A stretch of 64,000 nt of DNA from Hermatobates lingyangjiaoensis (Eukaryota > Arthropoda > Insecta > Hemiptera > Hermatobatidae): positions 868,501 through 932,500 of the forward strand of contig JAPFBL010001929.1 of NCBI GenBank assembly GCA_026182355.1, in the 5' to 3' direction. A program made the translations under genes and the position numbers. Positions 1-10,020 of this stretch are shown here, piece by piece. Numbering within the stretch: the first letter of the stretch is position 1; each line of letters starts with the position of its first letter. Under the pieces are notes generated by a model. It was not told the origin of the DNA. It made no database searches and worked only from the letters and a program-made list of their open reading frames with translations.

Positions 1-522
1 TGCCCAAGATGTCACGCCAGGCTGGATTATCGCCAGGGCTAATTAGCTATGTTCCACAAGCTTTCCTCGTCACGCACCAATCACTCGGCTTTTTTCTTTT
101 TTTAACATAATTTTTGTTTACTTTTCAATTTAATTCTTCTTTTCCAACATGATTATTTTAACATTTTAACATGATGTAATTTTTATAAATATTTGTTAAA
201 GTATAACAAATACAAGTTATTTGAGTTTAAGTTTATTCAAAAGTGTGTAAGAAAAATGGAGACACAATTATTAAAATTAATCGTAGACAACTTAAATATT
301 TTAGATACAGATGCTGAAAAAGGTATCAGTTATCATTATTAGATCAAGTATTTCACTCTTAACTGGATGGTATACTTTGAAGTTTTCCATCCCACACATA
401 ATATACCAGTAATTTCTGAATAATTTCTGACTCATAAGGCAAGCAAATAGAACTTTAACACTCTAAAGTTTGCGAATATTACCAACATGATATCCTTTTA
501 TTTGAGAAAGTTTAACAGAATA

Positions 523-855
523 TTAGAAATAAATAGTGAAAGTAGTGATAAAATAACTATAAATTCTCGGTAAGCGAATAGAAATGAGTGCAGATGGGAC
601 TTGTCCCAAAGTTATTTGACCTAAATTATTGGTTTCAACAAGTGTCGTTAAAGAAGAACTGTTCTTTTGAAATTCTCTTGAATATACAAATATATATATA
701 TTGTTAAAAGTAGCAGCAGCTTCTGCTCTCACGATTTTTGAGCTGGTGGCCTCGATCTTGCGGGCGATTCTTCTATCTTTTTGTTGGACCTTCCACATCA
801 ATTGTCCAAGGGACATGAATTCATACGAGCTTTCGACCATAATTGCGTTAGTCAT
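523..855 (-). pseudogene. PLE N-terminal ORF fragment
   Basis: The first 48 residues of this minus-strand frame hold a recurring PLE-associated block: MSLGQL, then RRIARKIEATSSKIVRAEAA and TFN. The same block, diverged, recurs near 2.8, 18.4, 27.5, 27.7 and 33.1 kb. The block ends at a short (TA)n run at 688-700, and the remaining frame is probably not element-coded. It is a remnant, not a functional gene. Confidence 0.5.
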
Positions 856-967
856 CGTCAGGTAAAATCTTCTCCTGGAAGGATGCTTATATAAACTTCC
901 TTAGTGGACGTGATCTCTGATTGGTCCAATAAACTTGAGTACAGAGTACTCAATCAGAGTACAGGTT

Positions 968-1342
968 TCAGTTTTCTTTCTTATTCCATTTCATTTTAGG
1001 AATAAAATATGTTATTTTAGGAATAAACTCTATGTTCTTGTTTGTTGGAATGACGAACATTCCTTTCACCTGAAGATTAATTGAGGGGTTTCTTTCTTTT
1101 ATGTATAAAGCCTCTAAAATATGCAGTTTATCAAAATTTTCCTCTCGTTTGATAATACGAGTACCTTGCACAATCATTTCTCTAGTTAATTGTACATTCT
1201 GCTTTTCCTGGGCATATGTCTTTGGAGCGCTAGCAGCTAAATAAAGGGTTAATCTCCTGGAGAGCTTTGTTGTAGTCAACCCGATGTACTTTGAGGGCAG
1301 GTTCTTACATTCACCCGTAGTACAAGTATACTCGTATTCCAA
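968..1342 (-). pseudogene. Penelope-like element endonuclease (GIY-YIG-like) fragment
   Basis: The minus-strand frame has KYIGLTTTKLSRRLTLYLA near residues 18-36, then LTREMIVQGTRII and KLHILEALYIKERNPSINLQ. This order (YIG-type glycine strand, SRRL arginine helix, late catalytic-like Glu in ILEALYI, terminal Asn in PSIN) matches the GIY-YIG endonuclease at the C-terminal side of many PLE proteins. Upstream on the same strand a hammerhead-like motif lies at 1425-1462, so this is probably one truncated element. The reverse transcriptase domain is missing. Confidence 0.6.
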
Positions 1343-1424
1343 GTGACTACTTTGAAGCTCCTGGGTATTCTTTTTTGGGCTGTTTCTTCAAGAAACACGA
1401 ATGAAAAACAGAAACTAGGACTCA

Positions 1425-1462
1425 CATTCAATATTTCGACCCTTTTAACGTTCGTCCTCAGG
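1425..1462 (-). ncRNA. Hammerhead-like ribozyme motif (PLE family E)
   Basis: The minus strand reads CUUUC then CUGAGGA, a single C, an imperfect helix II ending GGGUC, then GAAA, UAU and U before GAAUGUGAG. Helix I is only three pairs (CUU/GAA). Decayed relatives lie at 12652-12700 and 30705-30745. Confidence 0.42.
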
Positions 1463-1499
1463 AAAGCCAACCGTTAAATCGTGGCAAAAAGACGAAAGG

Positions 1500-1501
<2 letters not shown>

Positions 1502-1548
<47 letters not shown>

Positions 1549-1579
1549 TATATATATATTATATATATTATATATATAT
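1502..1579. repeat. (TA)n microsatellite, imperfect
   Basis: Long TA tract with a few breaks, directly abutting the foldback element that starts at 1580. Confidence 0.9.
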
Positions 1580-1772
1580 CAATGAACAAAGCACAATAAG
1601 AAAATGGGAAAACAAGACTAAGATCCTTCAACCGTAGCAAGCGGTCTTCGTCAGAGTCAAAAACCCAACTGACGAAGACCGCTTGTTACGGTTGAAAGAT
1701 CTTAGTCTTGTTTTCCCATTTTCTTATTGTGGTTTGATCATTGATTGTTATTTCACGTGTTTATGTGAGATC
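1580..1772. mobile_element. Hammerhead foldback element, family A
   Basis: This is a near-palindrome. The left arm (CAATGAACAAAGCACAATAAG to AGAGTC, 1580-1658) is the reverse complement of the right arm (CTGACGA to TTGATCATTG, 1669-1750). Each arm carries a hammerhead core, reversed at 1616-1658 and forward at 1669-1706. A terminal tail with TATTTCACGTGTTTATGTGA follows, and the element is flanked by (TA)n on both sides. The same architecture recurs at least ten times in the window. The forward arm has lost the 5' strand of helix I. Confidence 0.8.
1616..1658 (-). ncRNA. Hammerhead ribozyme motif, family A
   Basis: Reading the minus strand: helix I 5' strand GACU, core CUGACGA, one extra A, helix II GACCG...CGGUU with a CUUGCUA loop, GAAGGAUCUU instead of the family GAAAGAUCUU, then AGUC closing helix I. 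The A to G change in GAAA makes this copy probably inactive. Confidence 0.6.
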
Positions 1773-1774
1773 TT

Positions 1775-1779
<5 letters not shown>

Positions 1780-1815
<36 letters not shown>
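1780..1815. repeat. (TA)n microsatellite
   Basis: Tract following the AAATCTT-type tail of the preceding foldback element. Confidence 0.85.
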
Positions 1816-1816
<1 letters not shown>

Positions 1817-2157
1817 TATATGTGTGTGTAGGAGGAGAAAGGGCTATTTACTTTATATTTAAAGAAATATCTAATGATAAAGAACTAATTTTCTTTCTCA
1901 CGGTGAATGCTCAAACTGAATGTTCCATGTAAATTATGATTTGGAATTATAATGAAAGTAGGAATTGAAAACAATATTGTGTAATATTTGATACTAATTG
2001 AAAGTCAGCGATTGAGAGAAGCGAGTTATAAAGGGGAGAGGGGATGGCGGCTGTGGTCACAACAGAGACGAGGTGTTGTACCACAGGTGGGTATCATATG
2101 GCCTCCATGGAAAGGGCTCACTTATCCTGCGCACCATCTTGCAAGATTTATTGTACC

Positions 2158-2200
2158 ATTCTTAGGGTTGACCGGAAGCCAGCCGGCACTAATAACCGTC
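2158..2200. repeat. 43-bp dispersed repeat, copy 1
   Basis: ATTCTTAGGGTTGACCGGA through ACTAATAACCGTC recurs at 5400-5442 with two mismatches. The flanks differ, so this is a short conserved core of an unidentified element. Confidence 0.6.
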
Positions 2201-2587
2201 CCCACATCTCTGTCCTTTCCATATTTCTTTCTTTTGTATAATCTAATTCATAACTTAACAGCTCCGCCCCAAAACCCACCTGCTTTAGGTTTTCAACACT
2301 AGTTTTAAACAGCATTCAAAATACCAGACTATTCACTGATCAATTAATAGAAATTAAAACATGATTTAGTTTAGGCTTGTGGTTTTCTTTTTTCATTGTA
2401 TACTACGTTTGGAAATAGATAGTATGCATTAATTTATACCACACTCAAATTTTTTTTTAAACATCAACCAAAATCAACATTACTTCTCATCCACTTTGCA
2501 TCATGCTCGTACTATCTAGTTTTAAATCACTCTCATATTTGTAAACATCCTTGGAAGAGATACTTAATTAAACATTGACTATAGTTA

Positions 2588-2654
2588 TATATGTGACATT
2601 GTATCGGTTGGTGGAGGCTTTCACGTCTCCACTTTTGTGTTTTCTTCTTGTAAC

Positions 2655-2660
<6 letters not shown>
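2588..2660 (+). repeat. Decayed PLE 3' terminal region
   Basis: TGACATTGTATCGG, a T-rich part and TTTCACGTCTCC, then GTAACTTTAATTATATA, match the 3' region of the element at 4413-4595 in order. The central hammerhead core is deleted. The segment ends in (TA)n at 2661. Confidence 0.5.
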
Positions 2661-2704
<44 letters not shown>

Positions 2705-2709
2705 ATATT
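2661..2709. repeat. (TA)n microsatellite
   Basis: Tract between a PLE 3' end on its left and a minus-strand PLE N-terminal fragment on its right. Confidence 0.9.
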
Positions 2710-2862
2710 GGTATAAATAGGTAGCAGATCCTCTTTTAAACAAGTATCATTAAAATTAACTGCAGTCTCGGCATTCACAATCTTAAGACTGAGAGATTCG
2801 ATCCTACGAACTATACTCCTACTAATAGGGTTCAACAAGAAAAGAAGTTGGCCTAGTGACAT
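2710..2862 (-). pseudogene. PLE N-terminal ORF fragment
   Basis: The minus frame begins MSLGQLLFLL, then RRIESLSLKIVNAETAVNFN and KEDLLPIYTNIY, and runs straight into (TA)n. It matches the fragments at 33028-33213 and 690-855. The break at the Thr-Asn-Ile codons is shared by several other copies. Confidence 0.6.
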
Positions 2863-3359
2863 GTTAAATTAAAATCGATGACACATGCTTAGTCATTGCT
2901 ATAAATAGATTAAAAGGATAGTACAGGTTAATATAAAGAGAAGGTCAAAGGTCAATAATGAACAAGAAACAAGCGGTTAGAATAAAAGAGTTGAAAGGTC
3001 AACGGTATAACTGGACTAATAGAGAATCGATGACTCATGCTTAGTCATGATTCATCATAATATAATATTCATAATATAATATTAACTATATTATATTTAA
3101 TAGCTAAATATATATATATTTATAAATACTATTAAACTTTCAACTCTTTTATTTTGACTGCTTTGTTTTTATCCTTTTCTTGATCTTTATTAATCTTTTA
3201 TTTATTTTAATCTATTTATACTATTGACTATCTCATTGATTTTGATAACATGTCACTTGGCCTGCTTCTTTTCCAGTTAAATCCTGTTAGCAGGAAGTTG
3301 GTTCGTAGAGTAGAATTTCTCAGTCTGAATACCGTATAAATATATATATATGTACATAT

Positions 3360-3600
3360 ATATGTGTGCTCTCTAATCGGGATTCCGTCAATTTTCTAGG
3401 ATAAAAAATCAAACTCTCGGTGCCAACGTTTCAGTTTTATTTAAAACCTTTTTCATAGGCAGAAGTAAGAATTTTCTTAGTTAAAACAATTCTTACTTCC
3501 GCCTATGAAAAAGGTTTTAAATAAAACCGAAACGTTGGCACCGAGAGTTTGATTTTTTATCCTAGAAAATTGACCGAATCCCGATTAGAGAGCACACCTA
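3360..3600. mobile_element. Hammerhead-like foldback element, family B
   Basis: The left arm (GTGTGCTCTCTAATCGGGAT... to CAGAAGTAAGAATT) is the near-perfect reverse complement of the right arm (AATTCTTACTTCCGCC... to GATTAGAGAGCACAC), with only about 20 bases of loop around 3478-3488. Each arm contains an HHR-like motif (3422-3460 reverse, 3501-3539 forward). Both arms are intact to their ends, so the duplication is fairly young. Confidence 0.8.
3501..3539 (+). ncRNA. Degenerate hammerhead-like motif, family B
   Basis: GCC, then UAUGAAAAA, helix II GGUUUU/AAAACC with loop AAAU, GAAA, ACGU closing a two-pair helix III, U, then GGC pairing with the first GCC. The catalytic box CUGANGA is altered to CCUAUGA in most copies, although the copy at 30292-30332 keeps CCGAUGA. 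It is therefore probably inactive but recognisable. Confidence 0.4.
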
Positions 3601-3755
3601 TTCTATCAAACGGTCGATATATTATTGAATCTGATATATATATCCTCAAACAAATCCCCGAGTCTAATTCTCATGTCACCCTTAGAGCTTCTGAAGAGGC
3701 ACTCATATGCCTCCTTGGAGCTCGTTCTTCTCATGGTCTTAACCTCTACCGTTAA
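3601..3755 (+). pseudogene. PLE protein C-terminal fragment
   Basis: The frame carries ESNSHVTLRASEEALICLLG then ARSSHGLNLYR and a stop. The motif L(R/K)ASEEAxIxLLGA followed by GLNL recurs at 4110-4195, 17980-18055 and 44640-44730, always just before a T-rich 3' UTR and a hammerhead. That fixes it as the end of a PLE ORF. It joins the preceding foldback at 3600 without the RT domain, so the element is strongly deleted. Confidence 0.65.
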
Positions 3756-4062
3756 TTTTTTTCCCTCATTGTTTATACTTTTTCTTGTTCAATTTTAGTT
3801 GCATTCTTATTGTTGTCTTCATTATTATTTCGTATTATCTACTTTTTATCTTGTTTTATAAATAAATATTTGAGGGATTTCTATTTTTCCTCTCCTCCGC
3901 TTGGGGGCAGCATTGCGGTGGTTCCATGAGTTACTCTGGAGGCCAGTAGCAGTTTGCTTCTCAACGCGAGTACATCGCACTTCTTTCCGATGACGAAGGA
4001 TGTCGAAATATCGAAGTGAGTTCTTTTGTGACTTTATGTGTTCTTTCCTATGTGTTAAAGTT
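3756..4062 (+). mobile_element. PLE 3' UTR and pLTR with hammerhead, family C
   Basis: After the C-terminal stop come about 150 bases of T-rich UTR and a GC-richer stretch (CTTGGGGGCAGCATTGCGG). The hammerhead follows at 3978-4018, then the tail GTGAGTTCTTTTGTGACTTT and GTGTTAAAGTTTATATATA. The tail matches the foldback at 12372-12555. Confidence 0.6.
3978..4018 (+). ncRNA. Hammerhead ribozyme motif, family C
   Basis: Helix I CACUUC/GAAGUG with a few unpaired bases, core CCGAUGA (U4 changed to C), extra C, helix II GA(A)GGAUGUC, GAAA, UAU, C, then GAAGUG. The core substitution predicts weak or no cleavage. Confidence 0.5.
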
Positions 4063-4109
4063 TATATATATATATATATCAGTATTAAGAAAACTCTCAA
4101 ATGATGACA

Positions 4110-4195
4110 CCCAGACCACTCTAAGGGCTTCTGAGGAAGCCTTCATTTGGTTATTGGGTGCAAGAAATTCCCCTGGTCTAAATTTAATCAGATGA
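4110..4195 (+). pseudogene. PLE protein C-terminal fragment, second copy
   Basis: The frame DTQTTLRASEEAFIWLLG then ARNSPGLNLIR and TGA matches the block at 3601-3755 and 17980-18055. The upstream frame is lost at a (TA)n tract at 4063-4080, so the copy is 5'-truncated. Confidence 0.65.
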
Positions 4196-4584
4196 TTTTT
4201 TTATTTTTTATTTTATTTTTTTATTTTATTTTTATTTTTAATTAATTTTTTATTTATTTATTTATTATTTTTTTCCCCTCGTTTAATTTTAGTTAGTTTT
4301 ATGTTTTTCCCTTTCCTTTCTCTTTTTTACTTTTCTCCTCCCTTTTACTTAAATATCACTTTTATTAACTCACAGTCTACACTGGTTCACGTTGGTAAGG
4401 TGGCTGCACTGCGTGTCATTGTATCGCGCCAGTTTGCATCGGCCAGTGGACGCATTTACGTCTCCGTTCCTTCATTCTTTCTCCTTTTATTTTCTTTCTT
4501 TCTATCTTCCTGAAGACGGCAAGACGCCGAAATTATCGAGATTCGTGAGTGTTCGTCCTTTTTCTTGTGTTCTCTAGCTGTAAC

Positions 4585-4620
<36 letters not shown>
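4196..4620 (+). mobile_element. PLE 3' UTR and pLTR with hammerhead, family D, ending in (TA)n
   Basis: A long T/A low-complexity UTR follows the stop. It is followed by GTTCACGTTGGTAAGGTGGC and GTGTCATTGTATCGCG, the hammerhead at 4507-4541, and GTAACTTTAATTATATATA running into (TA)n at 4590-4620. The same end is seen decayed at 2588-2660. Confidence 0.6.
4507..4541 (+). ncRNA. Hammerhead ribozyme motif, family D
   Basis: UUC then CUGAAGA, extra C, helix II GGC-AAGAC-GCC, GAAA, UUAU, C, GAG. Helix I is three pairs including one G-U. The core is intact (CUGANGA and GAAA). Confidence 0.55.
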
Positions 4621-4621
<1 letters not shown>

Positions 4622-5070
4622 GTAGTAGTAATAATCTTACGAATTTGAATATTGCTAATCTATGTAGATAACATACTCAAAGAAGAGTAGTTCTCAAAAA
4701 ATGACAGTATGAAAAACCAGTGGAGTTAGATGTCACAATGTCTTTTCTCATAGTGAAAAAAAACTAGTATTCATACGTGTTTTTTGATTCCTTATCTATA
4801 TCACTCTTGCGATGGTAAGTAAGTTACCATCTTACTTAAGTTTGTAAATTAGTTGCAAACTTTTAGATTTAGGCTAATATTAAAGAAATTTTACTATTTT
4901 TAGTTTAAATTAAATAAAACATAATGGGCTTGATTAATCTCAAATTACATAGAACTCTTCAACTTGATATGATGGAAAGCTTATTTTTTACTTGGATATA
5001 TAATGGCATATATATAGTTGATGATTTGACTAACGAAAAAAACTTACATAACCATATTTTAGAAAACTAC
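4621..5070. other. No gene or clear repeat seen
   Basis: AT-rich DNA with only short chance frames; I see nothing to annotate. Confidence 0.6.
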
Positions 5071-5084
5071 AATTAGAGTTTGGT

Positions 5085-5235
5085 GACCTAAAGATCGACC
5101 CCTATTTGGGACCTATCCGGCTACTTTATCCGCCTAAACCGAAGGGTATCAAAGTCACAATCATGTGTGTATGTCACATGTATGAGATTTCGGGTCCGGT
5201 GTTATACCAGAATACACATTAAGTACCACTACAGC
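5085..5235 (+). repeat. Unclassified short repeat, copy 1
   Basis: GGTGACCTAAAGATCGACC, CTACTTTATCCGCCTAAACC, ATCAAAGTCACAATC and GTCCGGTGTTATACCAGAATA occur in this order here. They recur diverged at 6460-6600. Size and spread suggest a SINE or MITE; no tRNA boxes are clear. Confidence 0.5.
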
Positions 5236-5399
5236 CAGAGGGAGAAGAATTCGTCTTTTAGAATTCGTCATGTTGGATTTGTTTCTTTTACTCAGGTATG
5301 TTGTGTGCTATAGAGGTTTATCTACCGTCGCGTTTTGATAGGCGCTTATCTTCTTAGAATGTTATTCTAAGTAACAACTGATGGCTATATTATTGTAGC

Positions 5400-5442
5400 A
5401 TTCTTAGGGTTGACCGGAGTCCAGCCGGCACTAATAACCGTC
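5400..5442. repeat. 43-bp dispersed repeat, copy 2
   Basis: Same direction as 2158-2200, two mismatches, followed here by a duplicated GTCTGTGGTA. Confidence 0.6.
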
Positions 5443-6455
5443 TGTGGTATAGTATTGATCCGTCTGTGGTAACATTCCTGTCAGACAGGTATACAGATTA
5501 ACTTGTGGACTATATCTGGGTAACCTAACACTGTAGACCAATAAGTGAATATGCTTAAAAAGATGTTTACTAGTGTTTCAAAACAGCAGATGGTTAGGTC
5601 AACCGGGATTACATTTTGGTAAAGTCACAAAATAATTATTTCAATAAAAAAAAACAAAAGTGCATCTTAATAATAAATGAATGATTATAAAAAAATTAAA
5701 AACAAAAACACTGAACTTAGAGCTTTCATAAGCTATTATGTTAACTGATTATAAATGGCTATAATGTTAATTTCTTTACCCAGAGTTATAACACCGTTAT
5801 AACTTTGCGTTATAATCCTTTGCGTTTATAACACCGGAGTGTTTCAGTAGAAATGGGTCTCTGATATGAAACAGCTTGTTAGAACGTACTCTATAGCGAA
5901 CGGAAACATTCATTGGCCATTACCATCAAATCGAATCATTCTAAAGAAGAACTATCCAGCAAAAATGCTTTGACTTGCATATCATCTTCATTAAGAGCAG
6001 ACATTGTCTTGGTTTTTTTGGGCAGTATAATTTTGAAAATGGCTTAAAGCTCTTGAACAGTAACTTCCCACGCAATGCCTTGATAATAAGTCGGGATTAC
6101 TCAAAAGATTGAAGCTTGGTTTATGGTGCTTTTAAAACAGTTGTGTTTAAGACTTGGGCAGCATGCAATCTAAAAGGTTCAATATGGCTTCTTGGCTTGC
6201 TATCAAATACTTTAATCCTGTTGGATTAGCGAAAGAATATTTCAATGATCTAGTCCACTTTTAATGATGCGAAATTCACAGATTGGGCCAAATGACCATA
6301 ATGTTACAAATATAACCAAAATTGATTTATGCAAGTTAAGGAACAGGACTTTGATTACTTCACAAGCTAATATAAGAAGCAATATATTATGTCGTGTGAC
6401 TCTCTGAGTCGCAAGTCAAATGTGCAATGTCTTAGCTGGAGTTGTGTAGGGATTT
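5443..6455. other. No gene seen; decayed non-coding DNA
   Basis: AT-rich. A short local tandem (TTATAACACCG/TTATAACTTTGCG around 5786-5835) is the only visible structure. Confidence 0.5.
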
Positions 6456-6459
6456 TTGA

Positions 6460-6600
6460 GGAACCAAAGGTCATCACCTATCTTTGTGATCCATCCTACT
6501 TTAGAAGACTAAGCCAAATGGCATCAAAGTCACTTGCGTGTACGTAGATACATTGGGGTCTTTGAGTCCGGTGTTTTACCAGAATAAATTAATCACAATT
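6460..6600 (+). repeat. Unclassified short repeat, copy 2
   Basis: CATCCTACTTTAGAAGAC, GGCATCAAAGTCACTTG and GAGTCCGGTGTTTTACCAGA align in order with 5085-5235. Confidence 0.5.
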
Positions 6601-6879
6601 AGATAAACAATATACTTTATATCCATATGGATATAAAGACTCATATGGAGCTATCCATATGGCTAATTACAAAATACCACTTTAAATAATCACAATAAAA
6701 CTGCAATCCTTATTTACCATTATTTATCAAGCAGACATAACACATGCAACAATAGCACTAATTATAAGAAATAATGGTTTCCATTGTTTACCTCATTTTA
6801 TCAATATAACAAAAACTAAACTAACAAACATGATAAAGTGAATAAAACTGTGCATGTTAGTAAGGGTACACTAACATAT

Positions 6880-8180
6880 CGTAGTGCGAGTCAGCCTATG
6901 AAGTTTATACGAAGCAAAGGGAAGAGTATTCTAAAAAAATAAAACAGTTTTTTATGCGCAGGTTTTATTATTCATTTAATAAATAGCTCTCAAGGTATTC
7001 CACTTAAGGTTCTCTCTCTATACCAATTCCTTTTATATTTTTTTTTTATTTTTGGTTACTTCGACTACAATTTTATGTATTTAGAAGTAATAGTAACATA
7101 ATAAATAAATAATCAAAGAAATGATCACTCAACCCTTAACTATAAAAGCGATGTTGCCAAATTAAACACTACTAATTCTGATTTTGAATTTTTTTTTTTA
7201 TTTTTGGTTACTTCGACTACAGTTTCATGTATTTAGAAGTAATTTTGTTTCAGGGTTTATCCTTTAGCTGTTTGATTTTGTAGTCGGGTGACACATTGGT
7301 GGCACTCCGTAACTATATTTAATCTTTATGACGACAGAAGGTCACGTGGCCATTGCCGTTTTAGTCGTTGTTGCGGGTTTGTGGGGGTTACTAGTAGGGA
7401 GTTCATGAATTGGGCCGAAAGGCCGAGAAACATGACTACAAATCAAAACAGGTTACTAGTAGGGAAAGATTTTGAAAAAGTCGGTTTGGATGAGTTGACA
7501 GTGTACTGTGGAATCGTTTGTAGCGGTCTTTTGCATAGTTGCGAACAAAGGGGACTTTAAGATCTCGGTGAATAATTATGTTTGAAATGTAAAAAGGGAG
7601 ATGTCAGAGTTTTCTAAGTATTTTTGATTGAAAAGGCTTACATAGGGCGAATATTTAAATGTTTAACAGAACCCTAAATTTCCATGGCAAAAGGACAAGA
7701 AGGCTTCAATATCCTTTTACATTAAGATGTATTTTAAATAGAAAAGTATTTTTATTTGTTTTCTTGATTTTGAAATGCTTCTGCTTTGACAGTACATTGG
7801 TGGTAAGAATAAAGTGGTATATTGTAGTGCAAGCCACCCTATGAAGTTTATACGTAGCAAACGGAAGAGTATTCTAAATAATTAAAAACAGTTTTTTATG
7901 CGCAGGTTTAATTATTCATTCAATAAATAAAATGAATCCTGAACTCTCAGGATATTAGACATATAGGTTCTCTTTCTATGAAAATCCTTTTACATTAACA
8001 GGTATTTTATTTAGAAATTTATTTTTATTTTGTTTTTTTTTGTTTTTTTGATTTTGACAAACCTTCTGGTTTGTCAGTACATTGGTGGTAGGAATATCTG
8101 TTATATTGTAGCACGAGACAGCCCAAGAAGTTTATATATAGTAAGAGGAAGAGTATTCTAAATAATTAATAAAAGTTTTT
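6880..8180 (+). repeat. Locally amplified repeat cluster
   Basis: Three diverged units share CCTATGAAGTTTATACG, GAAGAGTATTCTAAA and a TTTTTTATGCGCAGG block (6895-7020, 7830-7975, 8109-8180). The 7690-7975 unit is repeated in order at 7978-8180, including CCTTTTACATTAA and CAGTACATTGGTGGTA. A 60-bp TTTTGGTTACTTCGACTAC segment is also doubled (7048-7100, 7195-7245). Confidence 0.65.
7288..7450 (+). repeat. Possible diverged relative of the 152-bp tandem unit
   Basis: GGCCGAAAGGCCGAGAAACAT then AAATCAAAACAGGTTAC resembles GGCTGAGAGGCCTGGGGACA then AAATCAAAAGAGGTT of the array at 53881-54640. An upstream GTGG...GTTACTAGTAGGG part is also loosely similar. Confidence 0.3.
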
Positions 8181-8329
8181 ATTAATTATATAGAGTTATT
8201 AGTTGTCAGAATCAATTAGTCAGGCGAGGATTTATGTACAGCTGAAATTGATTTCAATAGGATGGTATTTGATGAAGGAAACACAAATGATTTTATTAAT
8301 GATGAATTATACGAGAGAAATGCAAATCG

Positions 8330-8640
8330 TATCTGGTGAAGTAGTTTTATGGGGAAGCGGTAAGGGGGGGTGTCACTGTGTCATCAATCTCCTGATAAGT
8401 GGGAGCTTAAGATAGCCATCTTCCACGCTTTCGCCAGCCTTACCGCGCTGCTTAATAACACCTACAGCGACTTGGAGCAGATGCAACCGCACACTAAATA
8501 GTTTTAACTATATTTCATTTTTACACGCCTTATCCTTTTAGACTTCTTTTGCAAAAAAAAAACACAACAAGGTTTGCCGAAGGGTTAAAGATGATTTTAT
8601 CAGGGCGGCATCTTAACGTTCACCTGCACACCTGCGCACA
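8330..8640. other. GC-richer unclassified insert
   Basis: A stretch such as GGAAGCGGTAAGGGGGGGTG and CAGCCTTACCGCGCTGC stands out from its flanks in composition. No reading frame or known repeat was recognised. Confidence 0.25.
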
Positions 8641-8674
8641 CCTTTCAATCCAACCCAATTAATCTATATTCTGA

Positions 8675-8959
8675 CTATTTTAAAAAGAAACTTTCTTTCA
8701 GTTTTCTTTTCAGTGACTCTACCGACATATGGTCATTGAAGGCAGTAATTATTCTTATCTTCAGCTGGACTAGTGTGTAGCTCAACTTGTCTTCCTCTCT
8801 CCTATCAAATTCCATAATTAACACCAGCAAAAAATCTTCAACAATATCCACTACTTTAATAACTTCAGTACAAAATGATAGATAAGATATATTCGATTGC
8901 TTGAACTTTCTTACAGCATCTTGATCTTCTAATGTTTGAAATCTGGGTCTACCACCCAT
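8675..8959 (-). CDS. Uncharacterised 94-residue frame, possible exon or pseudogene
   Basis: The frame begins MGGRPRFQTLEDQDAVRKF and ends SVESLKRKLKESFFLK. The centre looks like mixed helical protein, with alternating aliphatic and charged residues and few Asn/Ile/Lys runs. On the minus strand an acceptor-like CATAG lies just 5' of the ATG, so the frame could be an internal or terminal exon rather than a complete gene. No homologous family is recognised. No convincing polyadenylation signal follows the stop. Confidence 0.3.
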   Translation of the reverse strand: MGGRPRFQTLEDQDAVRKFKQSNISYLSFCTEVIKVVDIVEDFLLVLIMEFDRREEDKLSYTLVQLKIRIITAFNDHMSVESLKRKLKESFFLK

Positions 8960-9109
8960 GACCTATGTTCAAAATAAATTTGAATCTCATATTTTTAATA
9001 AATATACACAATTTTTTTTTCAAGTAAGATATAGAAAATTATCTGCCGTATTTCCCCTAGAAAATCTATGGAAAAATTTGTTTTTCCTCTGAAGGATATG
9101 TTGTAATCG

Positions 9110-9310
9110 TTGAATATACGATCTTTCTTAAAATGGAGTAAAGAAAACTCTCTACCTTCCAGAATAGAGAACACTCATACCAGTGAGCTATACAAACTAA
9201 AAGATACTTGCTTCAAGCATGTAACATGCGACAAAATCGTACAGCATAATTTATCATCTTGTGCGCTGTTAAATCTCATATTAGATTCCATTTTAAATGT
9301 GAATGATTAA
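9110..9310 (+). CDS. Short uncharacterised frame, weak
   Basis: A 66-codon frame ends DSILNVND with a stop at 9310, and AAAATAAAG follows within 20 bases. The residue mix is plausible, but there is no good acceptor or ATG start, and an in-frame stop lies just upstream. It is listed only because it lies opposite the 8675-8959 frame in a region otherwise poor in repeats. Confidence 0.15.
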   Translation: MNIRSFLKWSKENSLPSRIENTHTSELYKLKDTCFKHVTCDKIVQHNLSSCALLNLILDSILNVND

Positions 9311-9399
9311 TTTCATCTTTATTAAAATAAAGAATTATTTTAATTTTGCATTCATTATTATTTTTATTTAAAAAAATGTTTTTTCTAATCAATTACTAA

Positions 9400-9560
9400 T
9401 ACTAAACTCTGAGTCATCCTCACTGGTGACTATCAGTGCAGGTTTGCAGTAGTGAGGAAAATATATACGTCTTCACCACAAAGAATTTATTCTATCAGGC
9501 GTTTCAAACACTTAGTGTTCATCATCACGCACATCTACAATATAATTTTTTATTTAAGTA
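9400..9560 (-). mobile_element. Hammerhead-bearing repeat, family F, copy 1
   Basis: On the minus strand GAUGA, U, helix II GAACAC-UAA-GUGUUU and GAAACGCC lie at 9498-9530. The same helix II and flanks occur at 63655-63765. The first core base is changed, so the motif is degenerate. Confidence 0.45.
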
Positions 9561-9589
9561 AAGGTATCAAGTTTTTTTTCTTAAGGCCA

Positions 9590-9715
9590 TAGGAATGGTG
9601 GTGAAATGCTTTATGCACCCCTCAGACTGAAGTACCGGGAGTGTCGGACTCCTGGCAAGCCAGTGTACCGACTAAAACACCACCCTAATCCAAAAGCTGC
9701 CCCTTTATTGTGTGC
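9590..9715 (-). repeat. Possible tRNA-like SINE relic
   Basis: The minus strand has a box A-like TTTTAGTCGGTACACTGG and a paired CAGGAGTCC/GACACTCC region in GC-richer DNA. Box B is poor. The call is weak. Confidence 0.25.
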
Positions 9716-10020
9716 TGGGGTCTTTGATGGAAGGGTATGCAGAACCCTGATTGGAGGTAGAGAGTCAATTTGGAAATCCTAACCACAAGGTGATATGCAG
9801 AACCATCAAGTGGTACTGCACAGGGCTACCATCTCGACGTCATAGAGGTGGTAATTGTGTCCGCTGCGCGGGGCAAGCTAACAGTACAGGGCAGGCCGTT
9901 CCAATGCGCGGCTCAGTAGCCCAACCATTGGCAGATTTCTTAATCTTTGCCGGGAGGTTTTCTTAGTAAGGGTTTTGCCCAGCTTGGACCAGTCAGGCGG
10001 TACGGGATGGTTTAGGTTTA
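9716..10020 (+). other. GC-richer unclassified insert
   Basis: Contains repeated TATGCAGAACC phrases (9735, 9797) and GCTGCGCGGGGCAAGC. It is open for only 71 codons. It may be a SINE or retroelement 3' end, but I cannot place it. Confidence 0.25.

Noticed and set aside
1741..1932. Frames rich in alternating Ile and Tyr (also at 11941, 12028, 27403, 50064 and elsewhere)
   Set aside because: They are translations of (TA)n tracts and have no stop codon for that reason alone.
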